Source: Bradyrhizobium sp. 199 (GTDB taxonomy: Bacteria; Pseudomonadota; Alphaproteobacteria; Rhizobiales; Xanthobacteraceae). Taken from it: DNA of 64,000 nucleotides. How positions within the stretch are numbered: position 1 is the stretch's first letter; each line of letters begins with the position of its first letter. Location of the stretch: assembly GCF_023073355.1 (NCBI RefSeq), contig NZ_JADPJI010000005.1, positions 2,407,783-2,471,782 on the forward strand, read 5' to 3'. The notes under the pieces were generated by a model. That model saw nothing but the letters and a program-made list of their open reading frames with translations. It ran no database searches and was not told where the DNA came from. Positions 25,604-33,213 of this stretch are shown here, one piece after another. The translations under genes and the position numbers were made by a program.

Positions 25604-26578
25604 TCAGCGACCACCGCCAGCAAGCTGCTCGCCAAAGTACTTCACCACCGCCGCGTTGAAGTCGCGGTGGAAGGCCACCCTGTCAAAGCCCGCCGGCACA
25701 TCGGTGCAGATGCGCGGGACGGCCGCCGCAAGCTCTACCGAACAAGGCGCAAGGAAAGCATAGTGGCCAGCCGCAACAACGTGGATGTCGGGCTTGCCCG
25801 GCAGACTGTCCGCGACACGCGCGGTACCCGCGCCGTCGCCGACACCCGGACCGCCGAATTGCGACCGCCAGAACTGGAAAGGGATCTGGATGGCGGCGAG
25901 ATTCTCCCGCGTGAGGACGGTCGGTGGAGGGTCGACGATTACTGCGGCGCGGATCCGTGCATCCGGCCGTGCGTCGGGCGGCATCTCTCCGTTGTGAAGC
26001 TCTGCGCAAGCGCCAGTCGTTTCCTTGCAAAAGCTGGCGACCCGCGCGAAATCCGGCTTGGTCCCCATCAACACAAGGCCGGTTGAGGCGCCGAGCGAAA
26101 AGCCGAAGAAGCCGACCTTGGCAGGATCGACCACCGACCTGTCCTTCCAGTCCGTCAGTACGAAATCGAGCAAACGCACGACGTCCGCCGGACGCGATGC
26201 CCAAACCGAGAGAGTGTCGCGCCTGGATGAGTCGCTATAGGTGTCGCCGGGATGATTGATGGCGGCGACGACGAAGCCGGCGTCGGCCAGTGTCTCCACG
26301 GTGTCATGGTGTTGGCCAAACCACCCGCCCCGGCCATGCGAGAAGATCACCAGCGGCAGCTTTGCGCCGGTGACGGGACAGTCCTTCGCGCCCTTCAGGT
26401 CGAAATCGGCGCCGACCGAAAGACTGCCAAGCGCCACATGCGTCGGCTCGGCCGCGCACGGATACCAGATCGCGCCCGACAGCGCCGGGCCGGATTCAAG
26501 GAGTTGAATGCCCGCAGCCTCCGCGGGCGAAGCAAGACAGCACAGAATGACGGCAAAAGCCCAAAGCGCGCTGCGCAC
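25604..26578 (-). CDS. Secreted alpha/beta hydrolase (PAF-acetylhydrolase/dienelactone hydrolase-like)
   Basis: A protein of 324 residues from GTG 26578, with AGAGGA about 7 bases upstream. The N-terminus is a signal peptide (MRSALWAFAVILCCLASPAEA). The core has the strand SLPLVIFSHGRGGWFGQ type oxyanion region (here KLPLVIFSHGRGG), the nucleophile elbow GFFGFSLGAS, and a late His in VVAAGHYAFL. It presumably hydrolyses an ester in the periplasm; the substrate is unknown. It stands alone. Confidence 0.82.
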   Translation of the reverse strand: MRSALWAFAVILCCLASPAEAAGIQLLESGPALSGAIWYPCAAEPTHVALGSLSVGADFDLKGAKDCPVTGAKLPLVIFSHGRGGWFGQHHDTVETLADAGFVVAAINHPGDTYSDSSRRDTLSVWASRPADVVRLLDFVLTDWKDRSVVDPAKVGFFGFSLGASTGLVLMGTKPDFARVASFCKETTGACAELHNGEMPPDARPDARIRAAVIVDPPPTVLTRENLAAIQIPFQFWRSQFGGPGVGDGAGTARVADSLPGKPDIHVVAAGHYAFLAPCSVELAAAVPRICTDVPAGFDRVAFHRDFNAAVVKYFGEQLAGGGR

Positions 26579-26938
26579 CGGAGGTCCTCTAATTTCGCGC
26601 AGGAGTTGAACGAAGAACGGCAGCGGAATTGTGGCTTCCGTTGTGCGGCGTACGCATTGGGGGCTGATCCTGCTAACCGGGATGGAGGTCACCAAGTCAC
26701 GACTGACAAGGCCGCCTTCGCGATGTGGAGCGTTCGCCCCGAGCAGCGCAGCGAGTTCGGCGATTGGATTTCACGCCGACGCCGCAGGATATCCGAGCCG
26801 TCTAAATAACCGGCCAGACAAACGTCCAACAAAATAATTCGACACTCCTGTCGGATCGGCGCGACCCCGGTCGTCCTCGTGACATGAATGGGCCATAGAC
26901 GCGCATCTCGGGCCCATCGATCACTGAGGATAACAACC
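26579..26938. other. Intergenic region, divergent promoters, no gene recognised
   Basis: A 360-base gap between the divergent hydrolase and SRPBCC genes. Short open frames on both strands here (for example 26689-26976 minus and 26631-26837 plus) carry no family features and overlap the start of the SRPBCC gene or the hydrolase leader. Nothing else recognised. Confidence 0.5.
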
Positions 26939-27382
26939 ATGCCCAGCACTGTCCGCCTGCACCGCGTTCTCGCCACCAGCCCGGAGAAGGTCTATCGCGC
27001 CTTCCTGGAGGCCGATGCTATGGCGAAATGGCTTCCGCCGAACGGCTTCACCTGCACCGTGCACCATTTCGAGCCCAAGGTGGGCGGCACATTCAAGATG
27101 TCGTTCCGGAATTTCACGACGGGCAACAGCCATTCGTTCGGCGGCGAATATCTCGAGCTCGTGCCGGGCGAACGTCTTCGCTACACCGACAAGTTCGAGG
27201 ATCCCAATCTGCCGGGTGAGATCCAGGTCACCGTGATCCTGAAGAAGGTCTCGGTCGGCACCGAGATCGACATCACGCAGGCCGGCATCCCCGACGTCAT
27301 CCCGCCGGAGGCCTGTTATCTCGGCTGGCAGGAATCGCTGCGCAATCTGGCGAAGCTCGTCGAGCCCGAGATCAACCAATAG
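26939..27382 (+). CDS. SRPBCC (AHSA1-like) ligand-binding protein
   Basis: A protein of 147 residues from ATG 26939, with TGAGGA about 8 bases upstream. It begins MPSTVRLHRVLATSPEKVYR, the usual start of the helix-grip fold. It continues with the AHSA1 pattern WLPPNGFTCTVHHFEPKVGG, F-x-G-x-Y-L-E-L-V-P-G-E-R-L and a C-terminal helix CYLGWQESLRNLAKLVEPE. A cytoplasmic hydrophobic-ligand binder of unknown role; it stands alone. Confidence 0.88.
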   Translation: MPSTVRLHRVLATSPEKVYRAFLEADAMAKWLPPNGFTCTVHHFEPKVGGTFKMSFRNFTTGNSHSFGGEYLELVPGERLRYTDKFEDPNLPGEIQVTVILKKVSVGTEIDITQAGIPDVIPPEACYLGWQESLRNLAKLVEPEINQ

Positions 27383-27415
27383 CGAGGAAGAAGCGCGGCC
27401 CGATGACAGGCTCCG

Positions 27416-27460
27416 CGAAGCAATCCAGGAGACCTCCGGGCAATAGCCTGGATTGCTTCG
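27416..27460. repeat. Palindromic intergenic repeat, family B
   Basis: CGAAGCAATCCAGG (27416-27429) and CCTGGATTGCTTCG (27447-27460) are perfect 14-bp inverted arms with a 17-base loop, downstream of the SRPBCC gene and facing the convergent Hsp70 gene. Fragments of this sequence (GGATTGCTTCG) are common intergenic elements in Bradyrhizobium (from memory). Confidence 0.75.
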
Positions 27461-27593
27461 TCGCAAGAGCTCGTCACAATGGCAGAGAATGAGGACCGCT
27501 CCGGGAGACAACTCACTTCGAGGCTCTTGAGGCCTGTGCAGCCGAACGAATGCAGGTACAAGCGAGGCCGACACGAGTGGTTTGCAACGTCTG

Positions 27594-28925
27594 TTACGCC
27601 CCCGCCTTTGGCGTGATCCCCCCGCCTGCGGTCCATCTGTCCGGATCCGGGCTGTGTCCGATCAGCGCTAGGCCATAGGCGATCGACTCGAACTGGTCGC
27701 CCGACATCAGGCGCTCGTTGCCGAACCGCTCGGCGAACAATTTCCGGACGGCTGGCACAAAAGAAGTGCCACCGGTCAAGAACACCTTCTCCACCTCGCG
27801 CGCGGTGATGCCGGCCTCGCCGAGCACCTTGTCGACGGTGGCGCCCAGCCGGGCGATGTCGTCGGCGATCCAGGATTCGAAATTCTTCCGTGTGATGGCC
27901 GCGCCGATCTCGACCCCGCCGCCTCTGAAGCGAAAGTCGACTTCCTCCTGCGCCGACAGCGCCACCTTGGCATCGGATACCGCGCGGTACAGCGAGAAGC
28001 CGAGATCGAGATCGACGATGGTGATGAAATCCTCGAGCCGCTCCGGCTTCAGCGCGGTGCGCGCAAGCTCCCGCAGCTCGCGCAGATCGCCATTGCTCTT
28101 CATCATCGCCAACTGATGCCAGCGAGCGAGGTTGGTGTAATGGCCGCTGGGGATCGGCAGCACCTTGTCGAACGAGCGAAAGCTGGAACCTTTGCCGAGC
28201 CGCGGCGAGACCACGTGATCGACGATGCGATAATCGAACGTGTCGCCGGCGATGCCGATGCCGGCGTGGCCGAGCGGCTCGGCCCGCAGATGGCCGCCCG
28301 CGCGGGAAAAACGCATCACCGAGAAATCGCTGGTGCCGCCGCCGAAATCCGCGACCAGCACGGTGGCATCGCGCTCGAGCCTTCGGGCAAAGGAGAACGC
28401 CGCGCCCACGGGCTCGTAGACATAGCGGGCGTGGCCGGCACCCAAGCGCTCGAACGCGGCGCGGTAGCGCTGCATCGCCAGCGCCTCGTCGGGATTGCCG
28501 CCGGCAAAGCGCACGGGGCGGCCGACCGTGATGGTCGACGTCTCAAAGCCGAATTTGTCGCCGCCATGGCGCGCCAGCGTCCGCAGGAACGCCGCCAGGA
28601 TGTCCTCGAACTTGAAACGCTGCCGGAAAACCTGCGTGGTGTTGAAGCTGCTGCTCGCAGCAAACGTCTTGAACGACTGGAGGAAGCGGTAGACGTGGCG
28701 GCCTTCGAGGAACTGCTCGATCGCCCACGGGCCGCCCTCGGCCTGGGCGCCGGCGCCCGGCCGATCCTCCCAGAAGCACAGCGCAGACACGTAGACGCTG
28801 TGGCGCTGTCCGCCATGGTCGAAACGGATGGCTTCGACCCGGCGGTCGTCCGCCGCGATGGCGACGACGGTATTGCTGGTCCCAAAATCGATGCCGATCG
28901 AGACGGCGGGCGAGGCGCTCGACAT
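27594..28925 (-). CDS. Hsp70-family ATPase without substrate-binding domain (YegD-like)
   Basis: A protein of 443 residues: MSSASPAVSIGIDFGTSNTV contains the phosphate-1 motif of actin/Hsp70 ATPases, ATVLVADFGGGTSDFSVMRF the phosphate-2 motif, and VFLTGGTSFVPAVRKLFAERFG the adenosine motif. It ends soon after the ATPase core, so the DnaK peptide-binding domain is absent, as in E. coli YegD. No DnaJ or GrpE gene is adjacent. It lies among small genes between the two parts of the oxalate region; no shared operator is visible upstream of it. Confidence 0.9.
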   Translation of the reverse strand: MSSASPAVSIGIDFGTSNTVVAIAADDRRVEAIRFDHGGQRHSVYVSALCFWEDRPGAGAQAEGGPWAIEQFLEGRHVYRFLQSFKTFAASSSFNTTQVFRQRFKFEDILAAFLRTLARHGGDKFGFETSTITVGRPVRFAGGNPDEALAMQRYRAAFERLGAGHARYVYEPVGAAFSFARRLERDATVLVADFGGGTSDFSVMRFSRAGGHLRAEPLGHAGIGIAGDTFDYRIVDHVVSPRLGKGSSFRSFDKVLPIPSGHYTNLARWHQLAMMKSNGDLRELRELARTALKPERLEDFITIVDLDLGFSLYRAVSDAKVALSAQEEVDFRFRGGGVEIGAAITRKNFESWIADDIARLGATVDKVLGEAGITAREVEKVFLTGGTSFVPAVRKLFAERFGNERLMSGDQFESIAYGLALIGHSPDPDRWTAGGGITPKAGA

Positions 28926-29268
28926 GAACCACTCTGATGGTTGATTGGATGAGGGGGCGGACCACTAGCGGCTTTGCATGTGCGTGCCAAGACCGCGCTT
29001 AGCGGTGCGGCCAGAACTGGGTCTTCCCCTGCGAAATTCTCGCATGGTGCAGCCCGCCTTCTGCGCTCTCGGGAAAGAAAGACCCGGCCAAGCCGCGGGG
29101 ACGGGCAACTTTATGTCCGGAATGGCCCTTTAACCTAATATTTATGCTGCAATGCGAGAGGCTTAATGCTGCTATGCAAACAAGATCGTAGACATTGGCA
29201 TCTGGCATACATAGGTTGCCCTCAGAAATGAGACAGCAAGGCTGACCGTCTCAAGAAAGGGATTCCCG
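28926..29268. other. Divergent gap between the Hsp70 gene and the 45-residue small protein
   Basis: A 343-base gap. It contains the leftward promoter of the Hsp70 gene (no clear elements seen) and, near its right end, the operator at 29196-29212. An A/T-rich stretch with TAATATTTA lies near 29136. No gene recognised. Confidence 0.5.
29196..29212. promoter_or_regulatory. Oxalate-regulon operator candidate 3 (upstream of the small protein)
   Basis: TGGCAT-CTGGC-ATACAT has a perfect left half and ATAC of the right half of the TGGCAT-N5-ATRCCA consensus, 57 bases before the start of the 45-codon frame. Confidence 0.55.
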
Positions 29269-29406
29269 ATGTCCAAGACCGCTTCCGTTTTTCTCGCCCC
29301 GTCCTCCTCGCTGTTCGCCCGGCTGATGGCGACGATCGATAGCCTGCTGATGGCGAGCGCCGAAATTTCGAACCACAACGGCGATCTGCCGCGTTTCGGC
29401 CTATAA
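29269..29406 (+). CDS. Small protein (45 aa) in the candidate oxalate regulon
   Basis: The frame from ATG 29269 to TAA 29406 begins MSKTASVFLAPSSSLFARLM, contains an amphipathic helix (FARLMATIDSLLMASAEI) and ends NHNGDLPRFGL. AAGAAAGGG lies 5 to 8 bases before the ATG. It is a self-contained transcription unit: operator 3 upstream and a strong terminator at 29474 downstream. There is no clear membrane segment. Function unknown; the position suggests a small regulator or partner of oxalate transport or catabolism (inference). Confidence 0.65.
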   Translation: MSKTASVFLAPSSSLFARLMATIDSLLMASAEISNHNGDLPRFGL

Positions 29407-29473
29407 GCCGCACTTTGCCGCGGCCACCGCGCCGCGCGGCGGTTTCAGAACGATCCACATGCTACTTTTGATG

Positions 29474-29499
29474 AATGGCCCCGCAGGACGGGGCCATTT
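29474..29499 (+). terminator. Rho-independent terminator after the small protein
   Basis: AATGGCCCCG-cagga-CGGGGCCATT is a perfect 10-bp stem followed by a short T-rich run. Confidence 0.85.
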
Positions 29500-29580
29500 C
29501 TACTCGTGCTGTCCGAGTCACAGTTGCCGCTGAAGAAGGCTGCGACATTTGCGCACGGTGATCGGACAGCGCTTGAAGCT

Positions 29581-29597
29581 TGGCATAATGCATACAA
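29581..29597. promoter_or_regulatory. Oxalate-regulon operator candidate 4 (upstream of OxlT-1)
   Basis: TGGCAT-AATGC-ATACAA matches the left half-site perfectly and ATAC of the right half-site. It lies 50 bases before the OxlT-1 start, so the true start of that gene must be downstream of it. Confidence 0.6.
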
Positions 29598-29646
29598 GAA
29601 TGCCTCTCCAGCGCTCGCGAAAATTAGAGGCGCCACGGGAGGCTTT

Positions 29647-30933
29647 ATGACGGACATGGTGCAGGCAACGGCCCCTACAGCCGCGCGCGTTAGCGACACG
29701 TATCGCTGGGCGCAATTGGCGGTCGGTGTAGCGGCGATGGTGATGATCGCCAACTATCAATACGGCTGGACGTTCTTCGTCCCCGACATCCAGAAGAAAT
29801 TCGGCTGGGATCGCGCGTCGATCCAATGGGCCTTTACGCTGTTCGTGCTGTTCGAGACCTGGCTCGTGCCGATCGAAGGATGGTTCGTCGACAAATACGG
29901 TCCGCGCATCGTCGTGCTGGTCGGCGGCGTGCTCTGCGCCATCGGCTGGGCGATCAACGCGCAGGCGACCACGCTAAACGGCTACTATCTCGGCATGATC
30001 GTCGCGGGCATCGGTGCCGGCGGCGTCTACGGCACCTGCGTTGGCAACGCGCTGAAGTGGTTTCCAGACAAGCGCGGTCTTGCCGCCGGCATCACGGCCG
30101 CCGGCTTCGGCGCAGGCTCCGCGCTGACCGTCGCGCCGATCCAGGCCATGATCAAGGACAGTGGCTTCCAGACCACCTTCCTCTATTTCGGCCTCGGCCA
30201 AGGCATCATCATCTGCATCCTCGCCTTCTTCCTGCTGGCGCCGAAAGCCGGCCAGGTGCCGAGCGTCGTGGCGAACGCAAATCTGCAGCAGACCCGCCGC
30301 AACTATCAGCCGACCGAGGTGCTGCGTCAGCCGATCTTCTGGCTGATGTACTTCATGTTTGTGATCGTCGGCGCCGGCGGCCTGATGGTGACGGCCAACC
30401 TGAAGCCGATCGCGGCCGACTGGAAGATCGACAATGTCCCCGTGACGCTGATGGCGGTGACGATGACCGCGGTGACCTTCGCCGCCACGATCGACCGCGT
30501 GCTCAACGGTCTGACGCGTCCGTTCTTCGGCTGGATCTCCGACATGATCGGCCGCGAGAACACCATGTTCATCGCCTTCGGCATGGAAGGTTTCGGCATC
30601 TGGATGCTCTACCTCTGGGGCCAGGATCCGCTCTGGTTCGTGCTGCTGTCGGGCTTCGTGTTCTTCGCCTGGGGTGAGATCTACTCGCTGTTCCCCTCGA
30701 CCTGCACCGACACGTTCGGCTCCAAGTTCGCGACCACCAATGCCGGCCTGCTCTACACCGCGAAGGGCACGGCCGCGCTGCTGGTCCCGATCGGCAACTA
30801 CATGCAGCAATCGTCGGGCAGTTGGGACAATGTGTTCATCATCGCGGCGGGCGCCAACATCCTGGCTTCGCTGCTGGCGATCGCGGTGCTGAAACCCTGG
30901 CGCAAGGTCGTGGTCGCGAATTCGAGCCTCTGA
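29647..30933 (+). CDS. oxlT: Oxalate/formate antiporter-family MFS transporter, copy 1
   Basis: A protein of 428 residues with about 12 hydrophobic segments. ATG 29647 has GGGAGG 5 bases upstream; the open frame further upstream crosses the operator. OxlT-family marks are YGWTFFVPDIQKKFGWDRAS after the first segment, the GTCVGNALKWFPDKRG loop, RVLNGLTRPFFGWISDMIGR, and YTAKGTAALLVPIG with the Lys expected to pair with the dicarboxylate. It would exchange oxalate for formate or take up oxalate with protons. It is closed by its own terminator and is about 60% identical in appearance to the next gene (estimated by eye). Confidence 0.9.
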   Translation: MTDMVQATAPTAARVSDTYRWAQLAVGVAAMVMIANYQYGWTFFVPDIQKKFGWDRASIQWAFTLFVLFETWLVPIEGWFVDKYGPRIVVLVGGVLCAIGWAINAQATTLNGYYLGMIVAGIGAGGVYGTCVGNALKWFPDKRGLAAGITAAGFGAGSALTVAPIQAMIKDSGFQTTFLYFGLGQGIIICILAFFLLAPKAGQVPSVVANANLQQTRRNYQPTEVLRQPIFWLMYFMFVIVGAGGLMVTANLKPIAADWKIDNVPVTLMAVTMTAVTFAATIDRVLNGLTRPFFGWISDMIGRENTMFIAFGMEGFGIWMLYLWGQDPLWFVLLSGFVFFAWGEIYSLFPSTCTDTFGSKFATTNAGLLYTAKGTAALLVPIGNYMQQSSGSWDNVFIIAAGANILASLLAIAVLKPWRKVVVANSSL

Positions 30934-30959
30934 CACGCGCCAACCAGTTCACCAAGCCA

Positions 30960-30988
30960 AACGCCCGGCCTTACGGCCGGGCGTTTTC
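30960..30988 (+). terminator. Rho-independent terminator after OxlT-1
   Basis: AACGCCCGGCC-ttac-GGCCGGGCGTT is a perfect 11-bp stem followed by TTTTC. Confidence 0.9.
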
Positions 30989-31062
30989 GTCTGCGCCGGC
31001 CTTTGACCGACACGGGGAACCGCAGATTTACTGGAGGGAGCACCGAGTTAGGGCTTGCTTTC

Positions 31063-31079
31063 TGGAATATGGTATACCA
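31063..31079. promoter_or_regulatory. Oxalate-regulon operator candidate 5 (upstream of OxlT-2)
   Basis: TGGAAT-ATGGT-ATACCA has one mismatch in the left half-site and a perfect right half-site. It lies 101 bases before the OxlT-2 start; TATACC within it could act as a -10 element. Confidence 0.65.
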
Positions 31080-31179
31080 AGCTCCGCGCCGCGCTTGCGA
31101 CGATAAGCCACAACACTTGCGACACTGGCTCATCTTGCAATCCCAAGTCGCAATCAGTCAGGCGCGTTGGGAGGTTCTG

Positions 31180-32502
31180 ATGATTTCCAGCACGGACGGC
31201 GCCGTCACGGCGGCGCCTCTTCGCTCCGGTTTCCGCTGGCTCCAGCTCGGCATGGGCATCGTCTGCATGGCCATGATCGCCAATCTGCAATATGGCTGGA
31301 CGCTGTTCGTCGATCCGATCGATGCGGCCCATCATTGGGGACGCGCCGCGATCCAGCTCGCTTTCACCATCTTTGTCGTCACCGAGACCTGGCTGGTGCC
31401 GGTCGAGGCCTGGTTCGTCGACAAATATGGCCCGCGTATCGTCATCATGTTCGGCGGCGTGATGATCGCGCTGTCCTGGATCCTCAACTCCTACGCCGAC
31501 TCGCTCACTTTGCTCTACACAGCCGCGATTATCGGCGGCATGGGCGCGGGCGCCGTGTACGGCACCTGCGTCGGTAACGCGCTGAAATGGTTTCCGGATC
31601 GCCGCGGCCTCGCAGCGGGCGCGACCGCCGCCGGTTTCGGCGCCGGTGCCGCGCTCACCATCGTGCCGATCGCGAGCATGATCGCATCGAGCGGCTATCA
31701 GCACGCCTTCCTCACCTTCGGCATCGGCCAGGGCGTGATCGTGTTCGCACTCGCCTTCTTCATCCAGCCGCCGCGGCTGTCGATCCCGCCGAGAAAGAAG
31801 CAGCTCAATCTGCCGCAGACCAAGATCGACTTCACTCCGCCGCAGGTGCTGCGCACCCCCATTTTCTGGGTCATGTACCTCGTCTTCGTCATGGTCGCCT
31901 CGGGCGGCCTGATGACGGCGGCACAGATCGGCCCGATCGCGCACGACTTCAAGATCGCCGACACGCCGGTCACGCTCGCGGGCTTCCAGATGGCTGCACT
32001 GACCTTCGCGATCTCGCTCGACCGCATCCTCGATGGCTTCGGCCGCCCGTTCTTCGGCTTCGTCTCCGACACGATCGGCCGCGAGCACACCATGTTCATC
32101 GCGTTCGGCACCGCTGCGCTGATGCTCTTGACGCTGTCGGCCTACGGTCACATTCCGGTGGTCTTCGTGCTGGCAACCGCGGTTTATTTCGGCGTGTTCG
32201 GCGAGATCTACTCGCTATTCCCCGCGACATGCGGCGACACCTTCGGCTCGAAGTTCGCAACCACGAACAACGGCATGCTCTACACCGCCAAGGGCACCGC
32301 CTCCCTGCTCGTTCCGCTCGCGAGCGTGATCTCGGCGGCCTATGGCTGGAAAGCCGTGTTCGTGGTCGCGGTGGCCTTGAACGCGACGGCGGCGCTGCTG
32401 GCGCTGTTCGTGATCAAGCCGCTGCGCCGCTCCTTCATCCTCGGCAAGGAAGCCGAGCGCGCTGAGGCCGCGACCGGCGGCGCCAAGACCGAGACGGCGT
32501 AA
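31180..32502 (+). CDS. oxlT: Oxalate/formate antiporter-family MFS transporter, copy 2
   Basis: A protein of 440 residues, clearly a paralogue of the preceding gene: YGWTLFVDPIDAAHHWGRAA, GTCVGNALKWFPDRRG, RILDGFGRPFFGFVSDTIGR and YTAKGTASLLVPLA all align. ATG 31180 has GGGAGG about 7 bases upstream. The C-terminus carries an extra acidic and basic tail (EAERAEAATGGAKTETA). It has its own operator and its own terminator, so the two transporters can be expressed separately; one may prefer a different exchange partner or affinity. Confidence 0.9.
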   Translation: MISSTDGAVTAAPLRSGFRWLQLGMGIVCMAMIANLQYGWTLFVDPIDAAHHWGRAAIQLAFTIFVVTETWLVPVEAWFVDKYGPRIVIMFGGVMIALSWILNSYADSLTLLYTAAIIGGMGAGAVYGTCVGNALKWFPDRRGLAAGATAAGFGAGAALTIVPIASMIASSGYQHAFLTFGIGQGVIVFALAFFIQPPRLSIPPRKKQLNLPQTKIDFTPPQVLRTPIFWVMYLVFVMVASGGLMTAAQIGPIAHDFKIADTPVTLAGFQMAALTFAISLDRILDGFGRPFFGFVSDTIGREHTMFIAFGTAALMLLTLSAYGHIPVVFVLATAVYFGVFGEIYSLFPATCGDTFGSKFATTNNGMLYTAKGTASLLVPLASVISAAYGWKAVFVVAVALNATAALLALFVIKPLRRSFILGKEAERAEAATGGAKTETA

Positions 32503-32530
32503 CAGCCCGCACGCTTTCGCACGACGAGAG

Positions 32531-32559
32531 AGGGGCGCAGCGATGCGCCCCTTCTTTTT
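32531..32559 (+). terminator. Rho-independent terminator after OxlT-2
   Basis: AGGGGCGCA-gcga-TGCGCCCCT is a perfect 9-bp stem followed by TCTTTTT. Confidence 0.9.
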
Positions 32560-32629
32560 GTCTCGATGACAACCGTCAGGATCGCTGTCGCAAGATTTTT
32601 CGGGTCGCCCAAATCCAGTGCTTGACGAT

Positions 32630-32646
32630 TGGCATTATGTATACCA
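32630..32646. promoter_or_regulatory. Oxalate-regulon operator candidate 6 (upstream of the CBS protein)
   Basis: TGGCAT-TATGT-ATACCA, with both half-sites matching TGGCAT-N5-ATRCCA, lies 2 bases after a TTGACG sequence (32622-32627) and 34 bases before the CBS gene. The arrangement copies that of operator 2 (TTGACA followed by TGGCAT). Confidence 0.7.
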
Positions 32647-32679
32647 CACTTCCATCAACATTCACCCAGGGAGGTTGCA

Positions 32680-33108
32680 ATGCTGGTCGGAGACATTCTG
32701 CGCAAGAAGACGCCGCGCGTCGTCACGCTGCGAATGAACGAAACGGTGGGTATCGCCGCCAAGCTGATGCGCGCCAACAACATCAGTGCTCTCGTCGTCA
32801 AGGACGTCGTCCGCTCCGAGGGCAACACCGCGGTCGGCATGTTCACCGAGCGCGACGTGGTGCGCGCCGTCGCCGAGCACGGCACGAATGCCGTCAACGT
32901 CAAGGTCTCGCAACTCGTCTCGGTCCAGCAGCTCGTGTCCTGCACCTCGAACGACACGATCGAGCACGTCCGCCATCTGATGAACATTCATCACGTCCGC
33001 CATTTGCCTGTGATCGACGATTACAGCCTCGTCTCCGTCATCAGCATGCGCGACATCGCAGCTGCCATGGACGAGGCCATCAACGGCAAGCCGCAAGCAG
33101 CCGCCTAG
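32680..33108 (+). CDS. Two-CBS-domain protein of the candidate oxalate regulon
   Basis: A protein of 142 residues, consisting only of a CBS pair: MLVGDILRKKTPRVVTLRMN, VGMFTERDVVRAVAEHG for the first domain, and VSVQQLVSCTSNDTIEHVRH, RHLPVIDDYSLVSVISMRDI for the second. ATG 32680 has AGGGAGGT upstream. CBS pairs bind adenosine nucleotides and regulate partner proteins. Its own operator ties it to oxalate metabolism. Oxc in other organisms is stimulated by ADP, so an energy-sensing role beside Oxc or a transporter is possible (inference). Confidence 0.9.
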   Translation: MLVGDILRKKTPRVVTLRMNETVGIAAKLMRANNISALVVKDVVRSEGNTAVGMFTERDVVRAVAEHGTNAVNVKVSQLVSVQQLVSCTSNDTIEHVRHLMNIHHVRHLPVIDDYSLVSVISMRDIAAAMDEAINGKPQAAA

Positions 33109-33139
33109 CGATACGACCCTTCCCCTGTGACTACCGGCC

Positions 33140-33163
33140 CCGGCTCGGATCCTTCCGAGCCGG
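33140..33163 (+). terminator. Hairpin after the CBS gene
   Basis: CCGGCTCGGA-tcct-TCCGAGCCGG is a perfect 10-bp stem, 32 bases after the CBS stop. The following sequence contains only TCTTTC, so termination may be incomplete and could allow read-through into the PanE-like gene. Confidence 0.65.
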
Positions 33164-33213
33164 ACCGGATCTTTCGTCCCAAATTCCGGCTTCGGCTCCT
33201 TCGCGAGGACTTC

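Noticed and set aside
26689..26976. A 95-codon frame on the minus strand in the gap before the SRPBCC gene
   Set aside because: It overlaps the start of the well-supported SRPBCC gene and has no protein-family features.
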